A DNA stretch of 64,000 nt from JABDMH01 sp965223165 (GTDB lineage Bacteria > Bacteroidota > Bacteroidia > Chitinophagales > Saprospiraceae): positions 124,001 to 188,000 of the forward strand of contig CBDCVQ010000007.1 of NCBI GenBank assembly GCA_965223165.1, in the 5' to 3' direction. Below, one piece after another: positions 56,539 to 64,000 of this stretch. A program made the position numbers and the translations under genes. Below the pieces are notes generated by a model. It saw only the letters and a program-made list of their open reading frames with translations, made no database searches and had not been told where the DNA came from. Numbering within the stretch: position 1 is the first letter of the stretch; each line of letters opens with the position of its first letter.

Positions 56539-58095
56539 GTGCCCTTCGCTAAAACATCCACCCCACCCCTATTCCTGCAGTCTCGCCGCATTGATCATGG
56601 ATTTCGCCGTTGGAGGCTTTTTGTGCTTTGGATGGTCTTATGGCCAGCGGCCACCGCTTCTGCACAGGGCTACTTCGAATATTCGGCCACTGCTGTAGAG
56701 ACGTATGAGCTCATCTTTTCCCTTCGCTTTCAAGAGGCCAAGGAGTCACTGGTACGCCTTAAGATCACCGAGCCCGACAATCTCATTGTGCATAGTCTGG
56801 GCAATTATATGGACTGCTTGTCGCTCTTTATCGGAGAGCAGAACAAGACCTTTGAAAAGATCAAACAGCACAAGCAGCAGCGGCTAGCTGCCATCAAAAA
56901 AGGTGATCGACAATCACCCTACTTTCTGTATACCCAGGCAGACATTCATCTGCAGTGGGCCATCACCCGGGTCAAGTTTGAAGAGTATTTCCAGGCGGTG
57001 ATGGAGATAAAAAGGGCCTTTCACCTGCTCGAACGCAATGAACAATTGCATCCCGACTTCATGCCCAACAAAAAGAATTTGGGGCTACTCCATGCACTGA
57101 TTGGGACCGTGCCTGATCAGTACCGGTGGGGCTTGAAGATCCTGGGTATGAGTGGCACCATCGCCGAGGGAAGGCGCGAGATCGAGGAGGTGATCGATCA
57201 TGCAAAGTCGCACCCGTTTGTGTTCAGAGATGAAGTCTACGTGATGTATGCCTACCTGCTGCTGCATCTGGAAAACCAGGGTGAGGAAGCCTGGCAGATG
57301 ATCCAAAATGCTGGAATCGATGCGACCACCAACCCGTTGGCCTGCTTTGTCCATGCCAATATCGCTATGAAAACCGGAAGAAACGACATGGCCATTCAAA
57401 TCCTGGAGAACAAACCCGAGGGCCGTGATTACTTTCCCTTTCCTTACCTGAGCTTTATGGAGGGGGTTGCCCGTCTCAATCGCCTGGACCCCTCCGCGCG
57501 TGACTACCTCCTGCGATTTCTCAAAGAGACCAGAGGACTCCACTACATCAAAGAGGCATACCAAAAATTGGCCTGGCATGCCAGAATCCATGGCGAGCGT
57601 CAGGGGTATCTAGGTTATATGTCACTCTGCAAGAGCCTGGGATCGGCCGTGGTCGAAGAAGACAAGACAGCCCTCTATGAAGCGCGCTCGGGACGCATGC
57701 CGGATCAGGCGTTGCTCAAAGCCCGGGTCCTCTTCGACGGCGGTTACTACGCGGAGGCCAGGCACGTGTTGGAGGAGCGAAGGACCGCATCATTGTCCGA
57801 GAAGATCCATCAATTGGAGTACACCTATCGCATGGCCAGGATCTACCATGCCCAAGGTGACTACACCGCTGCACTTCGCTACTACCATCAGACGATCGAA
57901 CACGGACGATTTGAAGGCGTGTATTTTGCATGCAATGCCGCCCTGCACAGTGGCTTGATCTTCGAGCTCCTGGGCCAACCCCAAAAGGCGCGAAATTACT
58001 TTGACATGACTCTTACGATCAAGCCGGATCAGTACCAATCGAGCCTTCATCAAAAGGCAAAGGCCGGGCTACTCCGCATCGAAGATCTCCCTTAG
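56539..58095 (+). CDS. exported TPR-repeat protein
   Basis: This 518-residue protein has a GTG start immediately after the previous stop and a signal peptide region (LFVLWMVLWPAATASAQG). The body is a helical array with TPR-like units, for example HYIKEAYQKLAWHARIHGER, LKARVLFDGGYYAEARHVLE, YTYRMARIYHAQGDYTAALR and ALHSGLIFELLGQPQKARN. A function is not recognised. The 0-bp spacing and same strand place it in the same run as NIF3 and the zinc-ribbon gene. The GTG start is a choice of context; no ATG gives a full signal peptide. Confidence 0.86.
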   Translation: MPFAKTSTPPLFLQSRRIDHGFRRWRLFVLWMVLWPAATASAQGYFEYSATAVETYELIFSLRFQEAKESLVRLKITEPDNLIVHSLGNYMDCLSLFIGEQNKTFEKIKQHKQQRLAAIKKGDRQSPYFLYTQADIHLQWAITRVKFEEYFQAVMEIKRAFHLLERNEQLHPDFMPNKKNLGLLHALIGTVPDQYRWGLKILGMSGTIAEGRREIEEVIDHAKSHPFVFRDEVYVMYAYLLLHLENQGEEAWQMIQNAGIDATTNPLACFVHANIAMKTGRNDMAIQILENKPEGRDYFPFPYLSFMEGVARLNRLDPSARDYLLRFLKETRGLHYIKEAYQKLAWHARIHGERQGYLGYMSLCKSLGSAVVEEDKTALYEARSGRMPDQALLKARVLFDGGYYAEARHVLEERRTASLSEKIHQLEYTYRMARIYHAQGDYTAALRYYHQTIEHGRFEGVYFACNAALHSGLIFELLGQPQKARNYFDMTLTIKPDQYQSSLHQKAKAGLLRIEDLP

Positions 58096-58195
58096 TGCAT
58101 CCCACATCCATGCGGGAAAGTGTTAAGATGCTCGTTTCCAACCACATGCAAATTTTTTTTGTCGTAACTTATGGTGTTAATTACACCACTTTATC

Positions 58196-59461
58196 ATGCA
58201 TCACCTATCCAAAAGATCCGTCGAAGCCGCCCTCCTAATCCTTGTCGTTTTTCTTGCTAGTTCATGTACCAAGGATATCTGCAATGTAGAAGTAACCTAT
58301 ACCCGGGCAACACCCATACTCGATGACCTCGCAAAATTTCGAGTGCCGATCGCCAGTGATTATAACGCCACCATCGAGGCACCCGGCAAGATATTTGTCG
58401 ACGATGATTACCTCTACATCAGTGAGGAGGACAAAGGAATCCACATCATCGACAACCAAGATCCGACCAATCCCACCCCCATTAACTTTATCGCCATCCC
58501 GGGCAACAAGGACCTCGTGATCAAAGACAAGGTGCTGATTGCAGACAACTACTATGATCTGATTATGGTAGATGTGTCCAATCCCCTTCAGCCTGTTTTA
58601 CTATCACGTACAGAGGAGGCTTTCCCGGTCACGATAAGTACGACCGATGACTTGGATCTTATTGGTTTCAAATTTGAGGTGGTGACCGAGGAGCGAACTT
58701 GCGCGGAAGCCTCGTGGCAGGGACAAACGATCTTCTTCGATGAGCAAAATCACCTGATCCCAGCCTCCCAGGTTCCCTCTTCTTTTGCCGGTGCCACCCG
58801 CTCGGGCCGGCCATCGGCCGGTACGCTAAGTCGAATGGCGGTCAATGAGGATCATCTATACATTGTGAACAATCGAGAGTTGCTGGTCTTTGAGCTTCAG
58901 GCAAGAGATATATTGCCACAGTCGGTGCAGTATGTCGGTGACTTTATCGAGACGGTATATCCCACAGAAGATCGCCTATTCATCGGAGCACAAAATGGGA
59001 TGCATATCTACCAATTGAGAGATGGTGGTGATCCCACTCGGGAGGCTATGTATGATCATGCAATGTCCTGCGATCCTGTACTGCCGTCCGGAGATGTGGT
59101 CTACATCACGCTGCGAAACAACGGTCCCTGCCCTGGCGACAACAACCAGCTTGACGTCGTGTCTCTGCAATCACGGACACCCACCCTGATACAGTCCATC
59201 CAGCTTGAGAGTCCCCATGGCATGGCTATGGCCGACCAGACCCTGATCGTCTGCGAGGGGGATCACGGAATCAAATTCTTTGACACTTCCTCCGGTCGAC
59301 AACTTTCATTGGTGGGGGGGAATCGAGAGGTATCAGCCTACGATGCGATCGTGGACCCGAAGAATCCCAATGTGCTTTTGCTGATTGGATCAGATGGCCT
59401 CAGTCAATACCAACTGCATGACACAGACCAACTTGACCTGCTGAGTGCCTTGACTTTCTAG
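58196..59461 (+). CDS. LVIVD-repeat lipoprotein
   Basis: This 421-residue lipoprotein has a signal ending LASSCTKD. The body is a beta-propeller-like set of repeats resembling LVIVD units (LYISEEDKGIHIIDNQDPTN, VLIADNYYDLIMVDVSNPLQ, LYIVNNRELLVFELQ, TLIVCEGDHGIKFFDTSSG). These suggest a surface-exposed propeller. It is followed after 9 bp by a beta-barrel protein gene with an unusual GGGGAGG Shine-Dalgarno-like sequence, so the two are co-transcribed. Confidence 0.9.
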   Translation: MHHLSKRSVEAALLILVVFLASSCTKDICNVEVTYTRATPILDDLAKFRVPIASDYNATIEAPGKIFVDDDYLYISEEDKGIHIIDNQDPTNPTPINFIAIPGNKDLVIKDKVLIADNYYDLIMVDVSNPLQPVLLSRTEEAFPVTISTTDDLDLIGFKFEVVTEERTCAEASWQGQTIFFDEQNHLIPASQVPSSFAGATRSGRPSAGTLSRMAVNEDHLYIVNNRELLVFELQARDILPQSVQYVGDFIETVYPTEDRLFIGAQNGMHIYQLRDGGDPTREAMYDHAMSCDPVLPSGDVVYITLRNNGPCPGDNNQLDVVSLQSRTPTLIQSIQLESPHGMAMADQTLIVCEGDHGIKFFDTSSGRQLSLVGGNREVSAYDAIVDPKNPNVLLLIGSDGLSQYQLHDTDQLDLLSALTF

Positions 59462-59470
59462 CTGGGGAGG

Positions 59471-60238
59471 ATGAGGAGCCTGATCACGGTCCTATTTGCT
59501 ACCCTACTGTTCGAAGCCTTCGCACAATTCTCCGAGTCTCCGCCAGATTGCATTTTGCAGCTCAGGGATGGAAGCGTGTTGGTCGGACACCTGGTCGGGG
59601 AAGATCCCCCGAAGATCCTTTTCGAGATCGCCACGGGAGACACTATCGCCATCTGGCAAGCGTTGATACGACGACAGCGGAGTCTGCTCGAAGGACTTAG
59701 TATTTACCGGGCCGGCAGGTACCAATTCACGCGGGGGATCTTTGGGCAGATTGCTGCCGGCGTGACCTCTGGCGAATGGAGCGGAGGTACGCATCTGCAT
59801 CTGGCTGCCGGCAAAAGGATCACGCCGCGTCTAGCCGCAGGCTTGGGAGTCGGTCTGGATGAACTCTATGGAGGGGCCACGTTTACCTATCACAACCTGA
59901 TCACCCTCTATGCCCTCGGTCGCTATGAGCTAAACATGGCAAAGACGCGATTGGTAGGCAATCTGAGGTTGGGATATGGATTTAAATACGGGGACTCCGG
60001 AAGGGCTTGGCCCCTGGATTACCGGGCGCGGGGTGGCCTCTATGTCAGCCCTTCGCTGGCTCTGCGATTTGCCACAAGGGGCAGAGTCAAATGGGGCCTT
60101 GAATGGTACATGCACCTTCAGCGGACCACAAGCCACTACACCCTCCCCAACAACGACAACAGGTTTGGACCCTCACATATCAAGGAAAAGCTGTGGTTTG
60201 TCCGCATGGGTCCTCGGCTCCTCATCGAATACAATTGA
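59471..60238 (+). CDS. outer-membrane beta-barrel protein
   Basis: This 255-residue protein has a signal peptide (SLITVLFATLLFEAFAQ), a small domain (CILQLRDGSVLVGHLVG and ILFEIATGDTIAI, about 27-60) and then a barrel with amphipathic strands (GIFGQIAAGVTSGEWSGGTH, YALGRYELNMAKTRLVGNLR, RVKWGLEWYMHLQ) ending in WFVRMGPRLLIEYN with a terminal aromatic-containing strand. It is not a named family. The GGGGAGG before its ATG, unusual in Bacteroidota, supports this start. It pairs with the preceding lipoprotein gene. Confidence 0.82.
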   Translation: MRSLITVLFATLLFEAFAQFSESPPDCILQLRDGSVLVGHLVGEDPPKILFEIATGDTIAIWQALIRRQRSLLEGLSIYRAGRYQFTRGIFGQIAAGVTSGEWSGGTHLHLAAGKRITPRLAAGLGVGLDELYGGATFTYHNLITLYALGRYELNMAKTRLVGNLRLGYGFKYGDSGRAWPLDYRARGGLYVSPSLALRFATRGRVKWGLEWYMHLQRTTSHYTLPNNDNRFGPSHIKEKLWFVRMGPRLLIEYN

Positions 60239-60248
60239 CCACCCTACG

Positions 60249-60479
60249 CTAGTAGAGTTTCGTATTAGATATGTTGAATAATTCTAACAGGATTTTATTC
60301 GCAGACGAGGCATGACCGAACGATCTCGTAGCGTCGAGCATGACAATGCGAGAAGTGAGGGAACCGCGACAGCGGGTGGGTGGCTAGGCATAGCCGTAGC
60401 TATGGCGAGGCTTTGCAACGAAGTATGCGGACCAAAGTCCTTAGAATTAACCATAAGATTTAATGCGAAACTCTAGTAG
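60249..60479. mobile_element. MITE-like element, family 1, long copy (231 bp)
   Basis: The ends CTAGTAGAGTTTCGTATTA (60249-60267) and the complement of CTACTAGAGTTTCGCATTA (60461-60479) match the 12154 copy with two differences. The interior is longer by about 65 bp, adding GACCGAACGATCTCGTAGCG and GAGAAGTGAGGG, so the 12154 copy is an internal deletion derivative, or this one an extended form. It lies 10 bp past the barrel gene. No transposase ORF. Confidence 0.85.
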
Positions 60480-60550
60480 CTGCCACGCCAAGTCGTCCTC
60501 CACGCCCTGCGCAGCAATCCATGGCAACTGCACCATGGATTTGCTAACTT

Positions 60551-62683
60551 ATGAAGGTCAACGATCGAGTTATGCGGCTCCGAGAGATCATAGGGCTGGT
60601 CCTCTGCCTATCTACGGTATCCGGCATGGCTCAGTCGTCCTGGCAACGGACGGTCGGACCATGGGGTGGATCCATCGGTGTTTTGGCAGAGGATGAAGCG
60701 GGCGTGATGTATGCCGGCCTACGGCAACTATATCGCTCGATCGATCGAGGCGAGACTTGGCAGGAGGTGGACACGCTGGATCGTCTACACTACATTGCCG
60801 ATATCATCCATCTGGCTGATGGCAGTCTGTTTGCCGCCGATCTTGACCGGCCGGGGGTCCATCGATCTGTCGACAAGGGATACACCTGGGTGCCCTCGGG
60901 TCTGGAAAGTATACATGTTGAGACGCTCCTAGCCGCAGGTGGCGACACCCTTATGGCAGGCTCCAGTCAGGGCATACATGTATCGGCGGATCAGGGTACC
61001 AGCTGGAGACCGCACAACAATGGTCTACAGCGTCTTTTCGTCAGGCAGTTGGTGCAAAATTCGCGCGGGATAATCTTTGCCTGTGGATTTAGAGGTGGCA
61101 TCCATCGGACACGAGATCTGGGTCAGTCCTGGCAGCAAGTCAATCCACAAATCGCTGATCTCGAAGATGTGGATGCGCTACATATCACCGTAGACGATAC
61201 CATATATGCCGTTGGCCAAGGAAATATCTATCGGTCGGGAGCTGATGGCGACACATGGATCAGGACCAATGAGGAGGCCACCAGCTGGTTGTTTCATGCC
61301 ATGACCAGCAGTCATGATGGGGCCCTTTTTGCGACGACCAATGACAGCGTTTTTCGCTCCTGGGACCTCGGCTCCACTTGGTTGCCCATCCAGACGGGTC
61401 TACCGACAGACAGCAAGGAGGACCTGCTGATGAGCTCAGACGGAGCCCTCTACCTGGCCTCGCGCAATGGAGGAGGGATCTATCGCTCCCTGACCTATGG
61501 TGATGGATGGCAGCGAGCTAATCAAGGTTTGACCAGTCCCATCGGGTATCTGGCCATCTCGGAGGGAAACCTCATCGCAGGGAGCCTCAAAAACGGTCCT
61601 TTCCGCTCCATGGATCAAGGCAGCCACTGGTCATCATTCAACGGTCCTAGTGCAGCCACCGAGATATATTATCTCCTGAACCTGGGCAACCGCCTCCTGG
61701 CCAGCAGCAACACAGGACTATATGCGTTTGACACCGTTTGGCAAAAGCTGCCCGTTGCCGTTCCCAGTGAGATACCCGACAGCCTGCATGTGCTGGATGA
61801 ACACATCTCATCGGTGGTGAGGGACGGACAGGACAATTGGTATCTCAACACACACGGCCACGGCCTTTATCGGTCAACCGATCAGGGAGGTTCGTGGTCC
61901 GACATCAGCAGCGGACTGCCATCGCTACCCTTTCTCCAAGCCCGATCGATGGCAGTGGATGGCGAGGATCGACTCTATGTGGCCATCGATCAGGATGGTC
62001 TCTACCGCTCTGATGACCAGGGAGCGCATTGGCAATCGATATCGGGCAGCCTCCAGCCGCAGACGGAGTGGTCCCTGGTGACCAGTGAGTCGGGCACGGT
62101 CTTGGTGAGCTCGCAAGAAGGCATCTATCGTTCGGTCAATCTTGGCGGTCATTGGACCAGGATCAGAGATACGCACGGTGCATTTCGGCTGATCTGGCGC
62201 ATGCAGCTGCTGGGTGTCGAAGTATTGATTTCCGAAGGAGAAGGTAAGCACACGCTGCAATTGAGCAGCGATGGCGGCGTCAGGTGGCAAGATATAGAAG
62301 GACCCCCGGGCGAGATCAACGTGTTCAAGACGGATGAAGCAGGCAGACTTTGGGCCGGCACGGGCAGTGGCCTATACGTCAGAGATCTGTCGATTACCCC
62401 GACTGACGATGCAGCCACCTCACACGACATTCTCCATGCACAAATTCATCCAAATCCAGCGTCTACTCAGACGACGATCACCTTCCGGTTGCCCCGCTCC
62501 GGTGCAATAAAGATTGATCTGATGGACCTCCAAGGTCGCTTGATACGCACCGTCTGTCAAGCCTACTACGGGGCCGGAGAGCACGTACTCAACCTTTCCG
62601 CGGCAGATCTGGAGCCCGGTCTGTATCACTGTCGATTTTCCATAGGTGGACACATCCGCACCAAGCGGCTGCTCATCTTTTAG
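60551..62683 (+). CDS. BNR/sialidase-like propeller protein with T9SS tail
   Basis: This 710-residue exported protein has a signal peptide (LVLCLSTVSGMAQ) and a body of BNR-like repeats with SxDxGxTW signatures: SIDRGETWQ, SVDKGYTWV, SADQGTSWR, TRDLGQSWQ, STDQGGSWSD, SDDQGAHWQS. These form one or more propellers but lack visible sialidase catalytic residues. The tail is T9SS type A (IHPNPASTQTTITFRLPR to IRTKRLLIF). It is followed by the propeller-bearing sensor gene at 62928; a functional link is not shown. ATG 60551 gives the signal peptide; ATG 60572 is a possible alternative. Confidence 0.92.
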   Translation: MKVNDRVMRLREIIGLVLCLSTVSGMAQSSWQRTVGPWGGSIGVLAEDEAGVMYAGLRQLYRSIDRGETWQEVDTLDRLHYIADIIHLADGSLFAADLDRPGVHRSVDKGYTWVPSGLESIHVETLLAAGGDTLMAGSSQGIHVSADQGTSWRPHNNGLQRLFVRQLVQNSRGIIFACGFRGGIHRTRDLGQSWQQVNPQIADLEDVDALHITVDDTIYAVGQGNIYRSGADGDTWIRTNEEATSWLFHAMTSSHDGALFATTNDSVFRSWDLGSTWLPIQTGLPTDSKEDLLMSSDGALYLASRNGGGIYRSLTYGDGWQRANQGLTSPIGYLAISEGNLIAGSLKNGPFRSMDQGSHWSSFNGPSAATEIYYLLNLGNRLLASSNTGLYAFDTVWQKLPVAVPSEIPDSLHVLDEHISSVVRDGQDNWYLNTHGHGLYRSTDQGGSWSDISSGLPSLPFLQARSMAVDGEDRLYVAIDQDGLYRSDDQGAHWQSISGSLQPQTEWSLVTSESGTVLVSSQEGIYRSVNLGGHWTRIRDTHGAFRLIWRMQLLGVEVLISEGEGKHTLQLSSDGGVRWQDIEGPPGEINVFKTDEAGRLWAGTGSGLYVRDLSITPTDDAATSHDILHAQIHPNPASTQTTITFRLPRSGAIKIDLMDLQGRLIRTVCQAYYGAGEHVLNLSAADLEPGLYHCRFSIGGHIRTKRLLIF

Positions 62684-62927
62684 CCCTGGCCCCAGCCGCC
62701 ACACCCGCAGATTCCCAGGCGCCCAATTCTCCGGATAGCTTGGTCACGGTGGTATTTTGAGGACCCGGTTGAGCCATCTTGGTCCAATGGCATCCAAAGC
62801 GATCGGATTTAAGCAGCGACCCGCATGGCAGCCGTATTTGAATTTGTGACCCCTGATTGCTTATCATTGTAAGAAATCCGGGGGTTGTACAATGCTGGTA
62901 TTGCTGGATCGTCACTGTCTGATCGAC

Positions 62928-64000
62928 ATGGGCCGGGGTTGGCGGATACTCGCCGCCTGCTGGCTGGTCTGTCAGAGCATTGCTCTCTCTGGTCAGGAGT
63001 CCCAAGCCCTGTATCCGGCCGAACTGAGTTTGAGCGCCCTGACCACCGAAGATGGTCTCCCAAACAATAGCGTCAACGTCGTCGTCCAAGATTCATTGGG
63101 ATTCCTGTGGATTGGTACCTGGGAGGGCCTGGCTAAGTACGATGGGTATGAGGTGGTCACCTATCGCACCAACCCGCTGGACAGTAGCTCCCTGAGTAAT
63201 AACCGCATTGAGACACTCCTGATGGACGCCTCCGGTCAGCTATGGGTGGGCACCTGGGATGGTATCAATCGCTATGATCTCGGGTGCGATTGCTTTGAGC
63301 GCTATCGCCTCGATCATCAAGGCAACCCATTGGGCCAGATCAATGCCTTGATCGACGATCAGGCGGGTGGGCTATGGCTCGGCACACAGCAAGGGCTGCT
63401 GTTGCGGTTTGACAAGGAAGAGGGGACTTTTAGTCCGTATTTGAATGGAGGCAGCAGCGGCGTGGATCTGACCGGTCAGCAGATCCGTACGTTGTTGATC
63501 GACCATTCCAACCACCTGTGGATCGGCACGGGCGAACCTTTCAACCCAATGATTGTAGGCGATGGCCTTTATCGTCTGCACTTGCCCTCGGGCAGGGTCA
63601 AACGATTTCAAGGTGCTGGATCGGGCTTGATCGATGACAGAATCAGTTCGATGCATCAGGATCGCCGTGGAGGTCTTTGGGTGGGCACCTGCCGCAGCGG
63701 ACTGCATCAGTATGACCAAGAAAATGAAGTGTTTGTAGCCCTGGAGCCAGGCCGTTCAGACGTGTACGCTCCGGAGGGCGTACCTGGCCCGTGGTCAGCC
63801 TGCCCACCGGTGACTTTCGTCCACGAAGACCGGGCCGGTAAGATGTGGATCGGCACTTACAATGGAGGCGTAGCCCGATTTGATCCGGTCACTCGCCAGT
63901 ATCAACTTTATCGCCACGATCCCCGGCAGACACCGTCGCTGGGAGGAGAAGAGGTGTGGTCATGCTTCGAGGACCGCACGGGCATTCTCTGGATTGCATC
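62928..64000 (+). CDS. two-component regulator propeller protein (probable hybrid sensor), 3'-truncated
   Basis: The frame is open from ATG 62928 to the window edge, about 357 residues. A signal peptide (ILAACWLVCQSIALSGQ) leads into repeats of the two-component-regulator propeller type: LTTEDGLPNNSVNVVVQDS, GFLWIGTWEGLAKYDG, GQLWVGTWDGINRYDL, GGLWLGTQQGLLLRFD, HLWIGTGEP and GGLWVGTCRSGLHQYD. Full members usually continue into a Y_Y_Y domain, membrane helix and histidine kinase with or without a receiver and AraC domain. That part is outside the window, so kinase identity is inferred. This ORF has no stop in the window. Confidence 0.88.
   Translation, partial: MGRGWRILAACWLVCQSIALSGQESQALYPAELSLSALTTEDGLPNNSVNVVVQDSLGFLWIGTWEGLAKYDGYEVVTYRTNPLDSSSLSNNRIETLLMDASGQLWVGTWDGINRYDLGCDCFERYRLDHQGNPLGQINALIDDQAGGLWLGTQQGLLLRFDKEEGTFSPYLNGGSSGVDLTGQQIRTLLIDHSNHLWIGTGEPFNPMIVGDGLYRLHLPSGRVKRFQGAGSGLIDDRISSMHQDRRGGLWVGTCRSGLHQYDQENEVFVALEPGRSDVYAPEGVPGPWSACPPVTFVHEDRAGKMWIGTYNGGVARFDPVTRQYQLYRHDPRQTPSLGGEEVWSCFEDRTGILWIA

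Overview
The window is a chromosomal segment of a Bacteroidota bacterium. The evidence is type IX secretion (T9SS) C-terminal sorting domains on five proteins, near absence of Shine-Dalgarno sites, TAnnTTTG-type promoter elements, LytS/LytTR signalling, and a 16S gene with Bacteroidota-like signatures. The large HYR-like, cysteine-rich surface proteins suggest Saprospiria or a relative, but this is inference because no 16S comparison could be run.

Layout. 1-3.2 kb: end of recG, a small membrane/coiled-coil protein, a D-2-hydroxyacid dehydrogenase. 3.2-11.3 kb (minus): FKBP lipoprotein, two paralogous TPR-like envelope proteins, an outer-membrane protein, coaX, purH, tdk. 11.4-21.3 kb: mostly housekeeping genes (rhomboid, murQ with a sodium symporter, upp, lipA, dprA, RNase HI, def, ruvX). 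21.3-33.9 kb (minus): three secreted HYR-like proteins of 1327, 582 and 1727 aa. The two largest carry dockerin-like repeats, a cohesin-like segment and a T9SS tail. An ORF-less group IIC intron of about 632 nt sits just past the terminator of the largest gene.

34.7-38.1 kb holds the most unusual architecture. A minus-strand rRNA unit (16S, tRNA-Ile, tRNA-Ala) ends directly in a terminator with no 23S or 5S gene. Downstream lie about four ~112-bp tandem units, each repeating the last ~16 nt of tRNA-Ala plus a terminator, then about seven ~135-bp units each able to form a long hairpin.

38.8-49.9 kb: a LytS/LytTR two-component pair, a T9SS-exported subtilase, a secreted S9 peptidase, a secreted MORN-repeat/caspase-fold protein, a DUF4920 protein and a BioD-like/DRTGG ATPase. 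50-51 kb: a stand-alone 159-nt RNA gene with tRNA-like ends and its own terminator, then nested repeats. 51.1-60.2 kb: a GH113-like hydrolase coupled to panC, then a tight run (flippase-like protein, heptose-1-phosphate adenylyltransferase, NIF3, zinc-ribbon coiled coil, TPR protein), then a lipoprotein and a beta-barrel protein. The end holds a T9SS BNR-repeat protein and the start of a two-component-regulator propeller protein.

Two families of short inverted-repeat elements (MITE-like) are scattered between genes. One ends exactly at, and supplies the stop codon of, a gene; another copy is flanked by an 11-bp direct repeat. The 8-mer TATATTTG lies upstream of 16S, the three HYR-like genes and the tRNA-like RNA, suggesting a shared strong promoter element.
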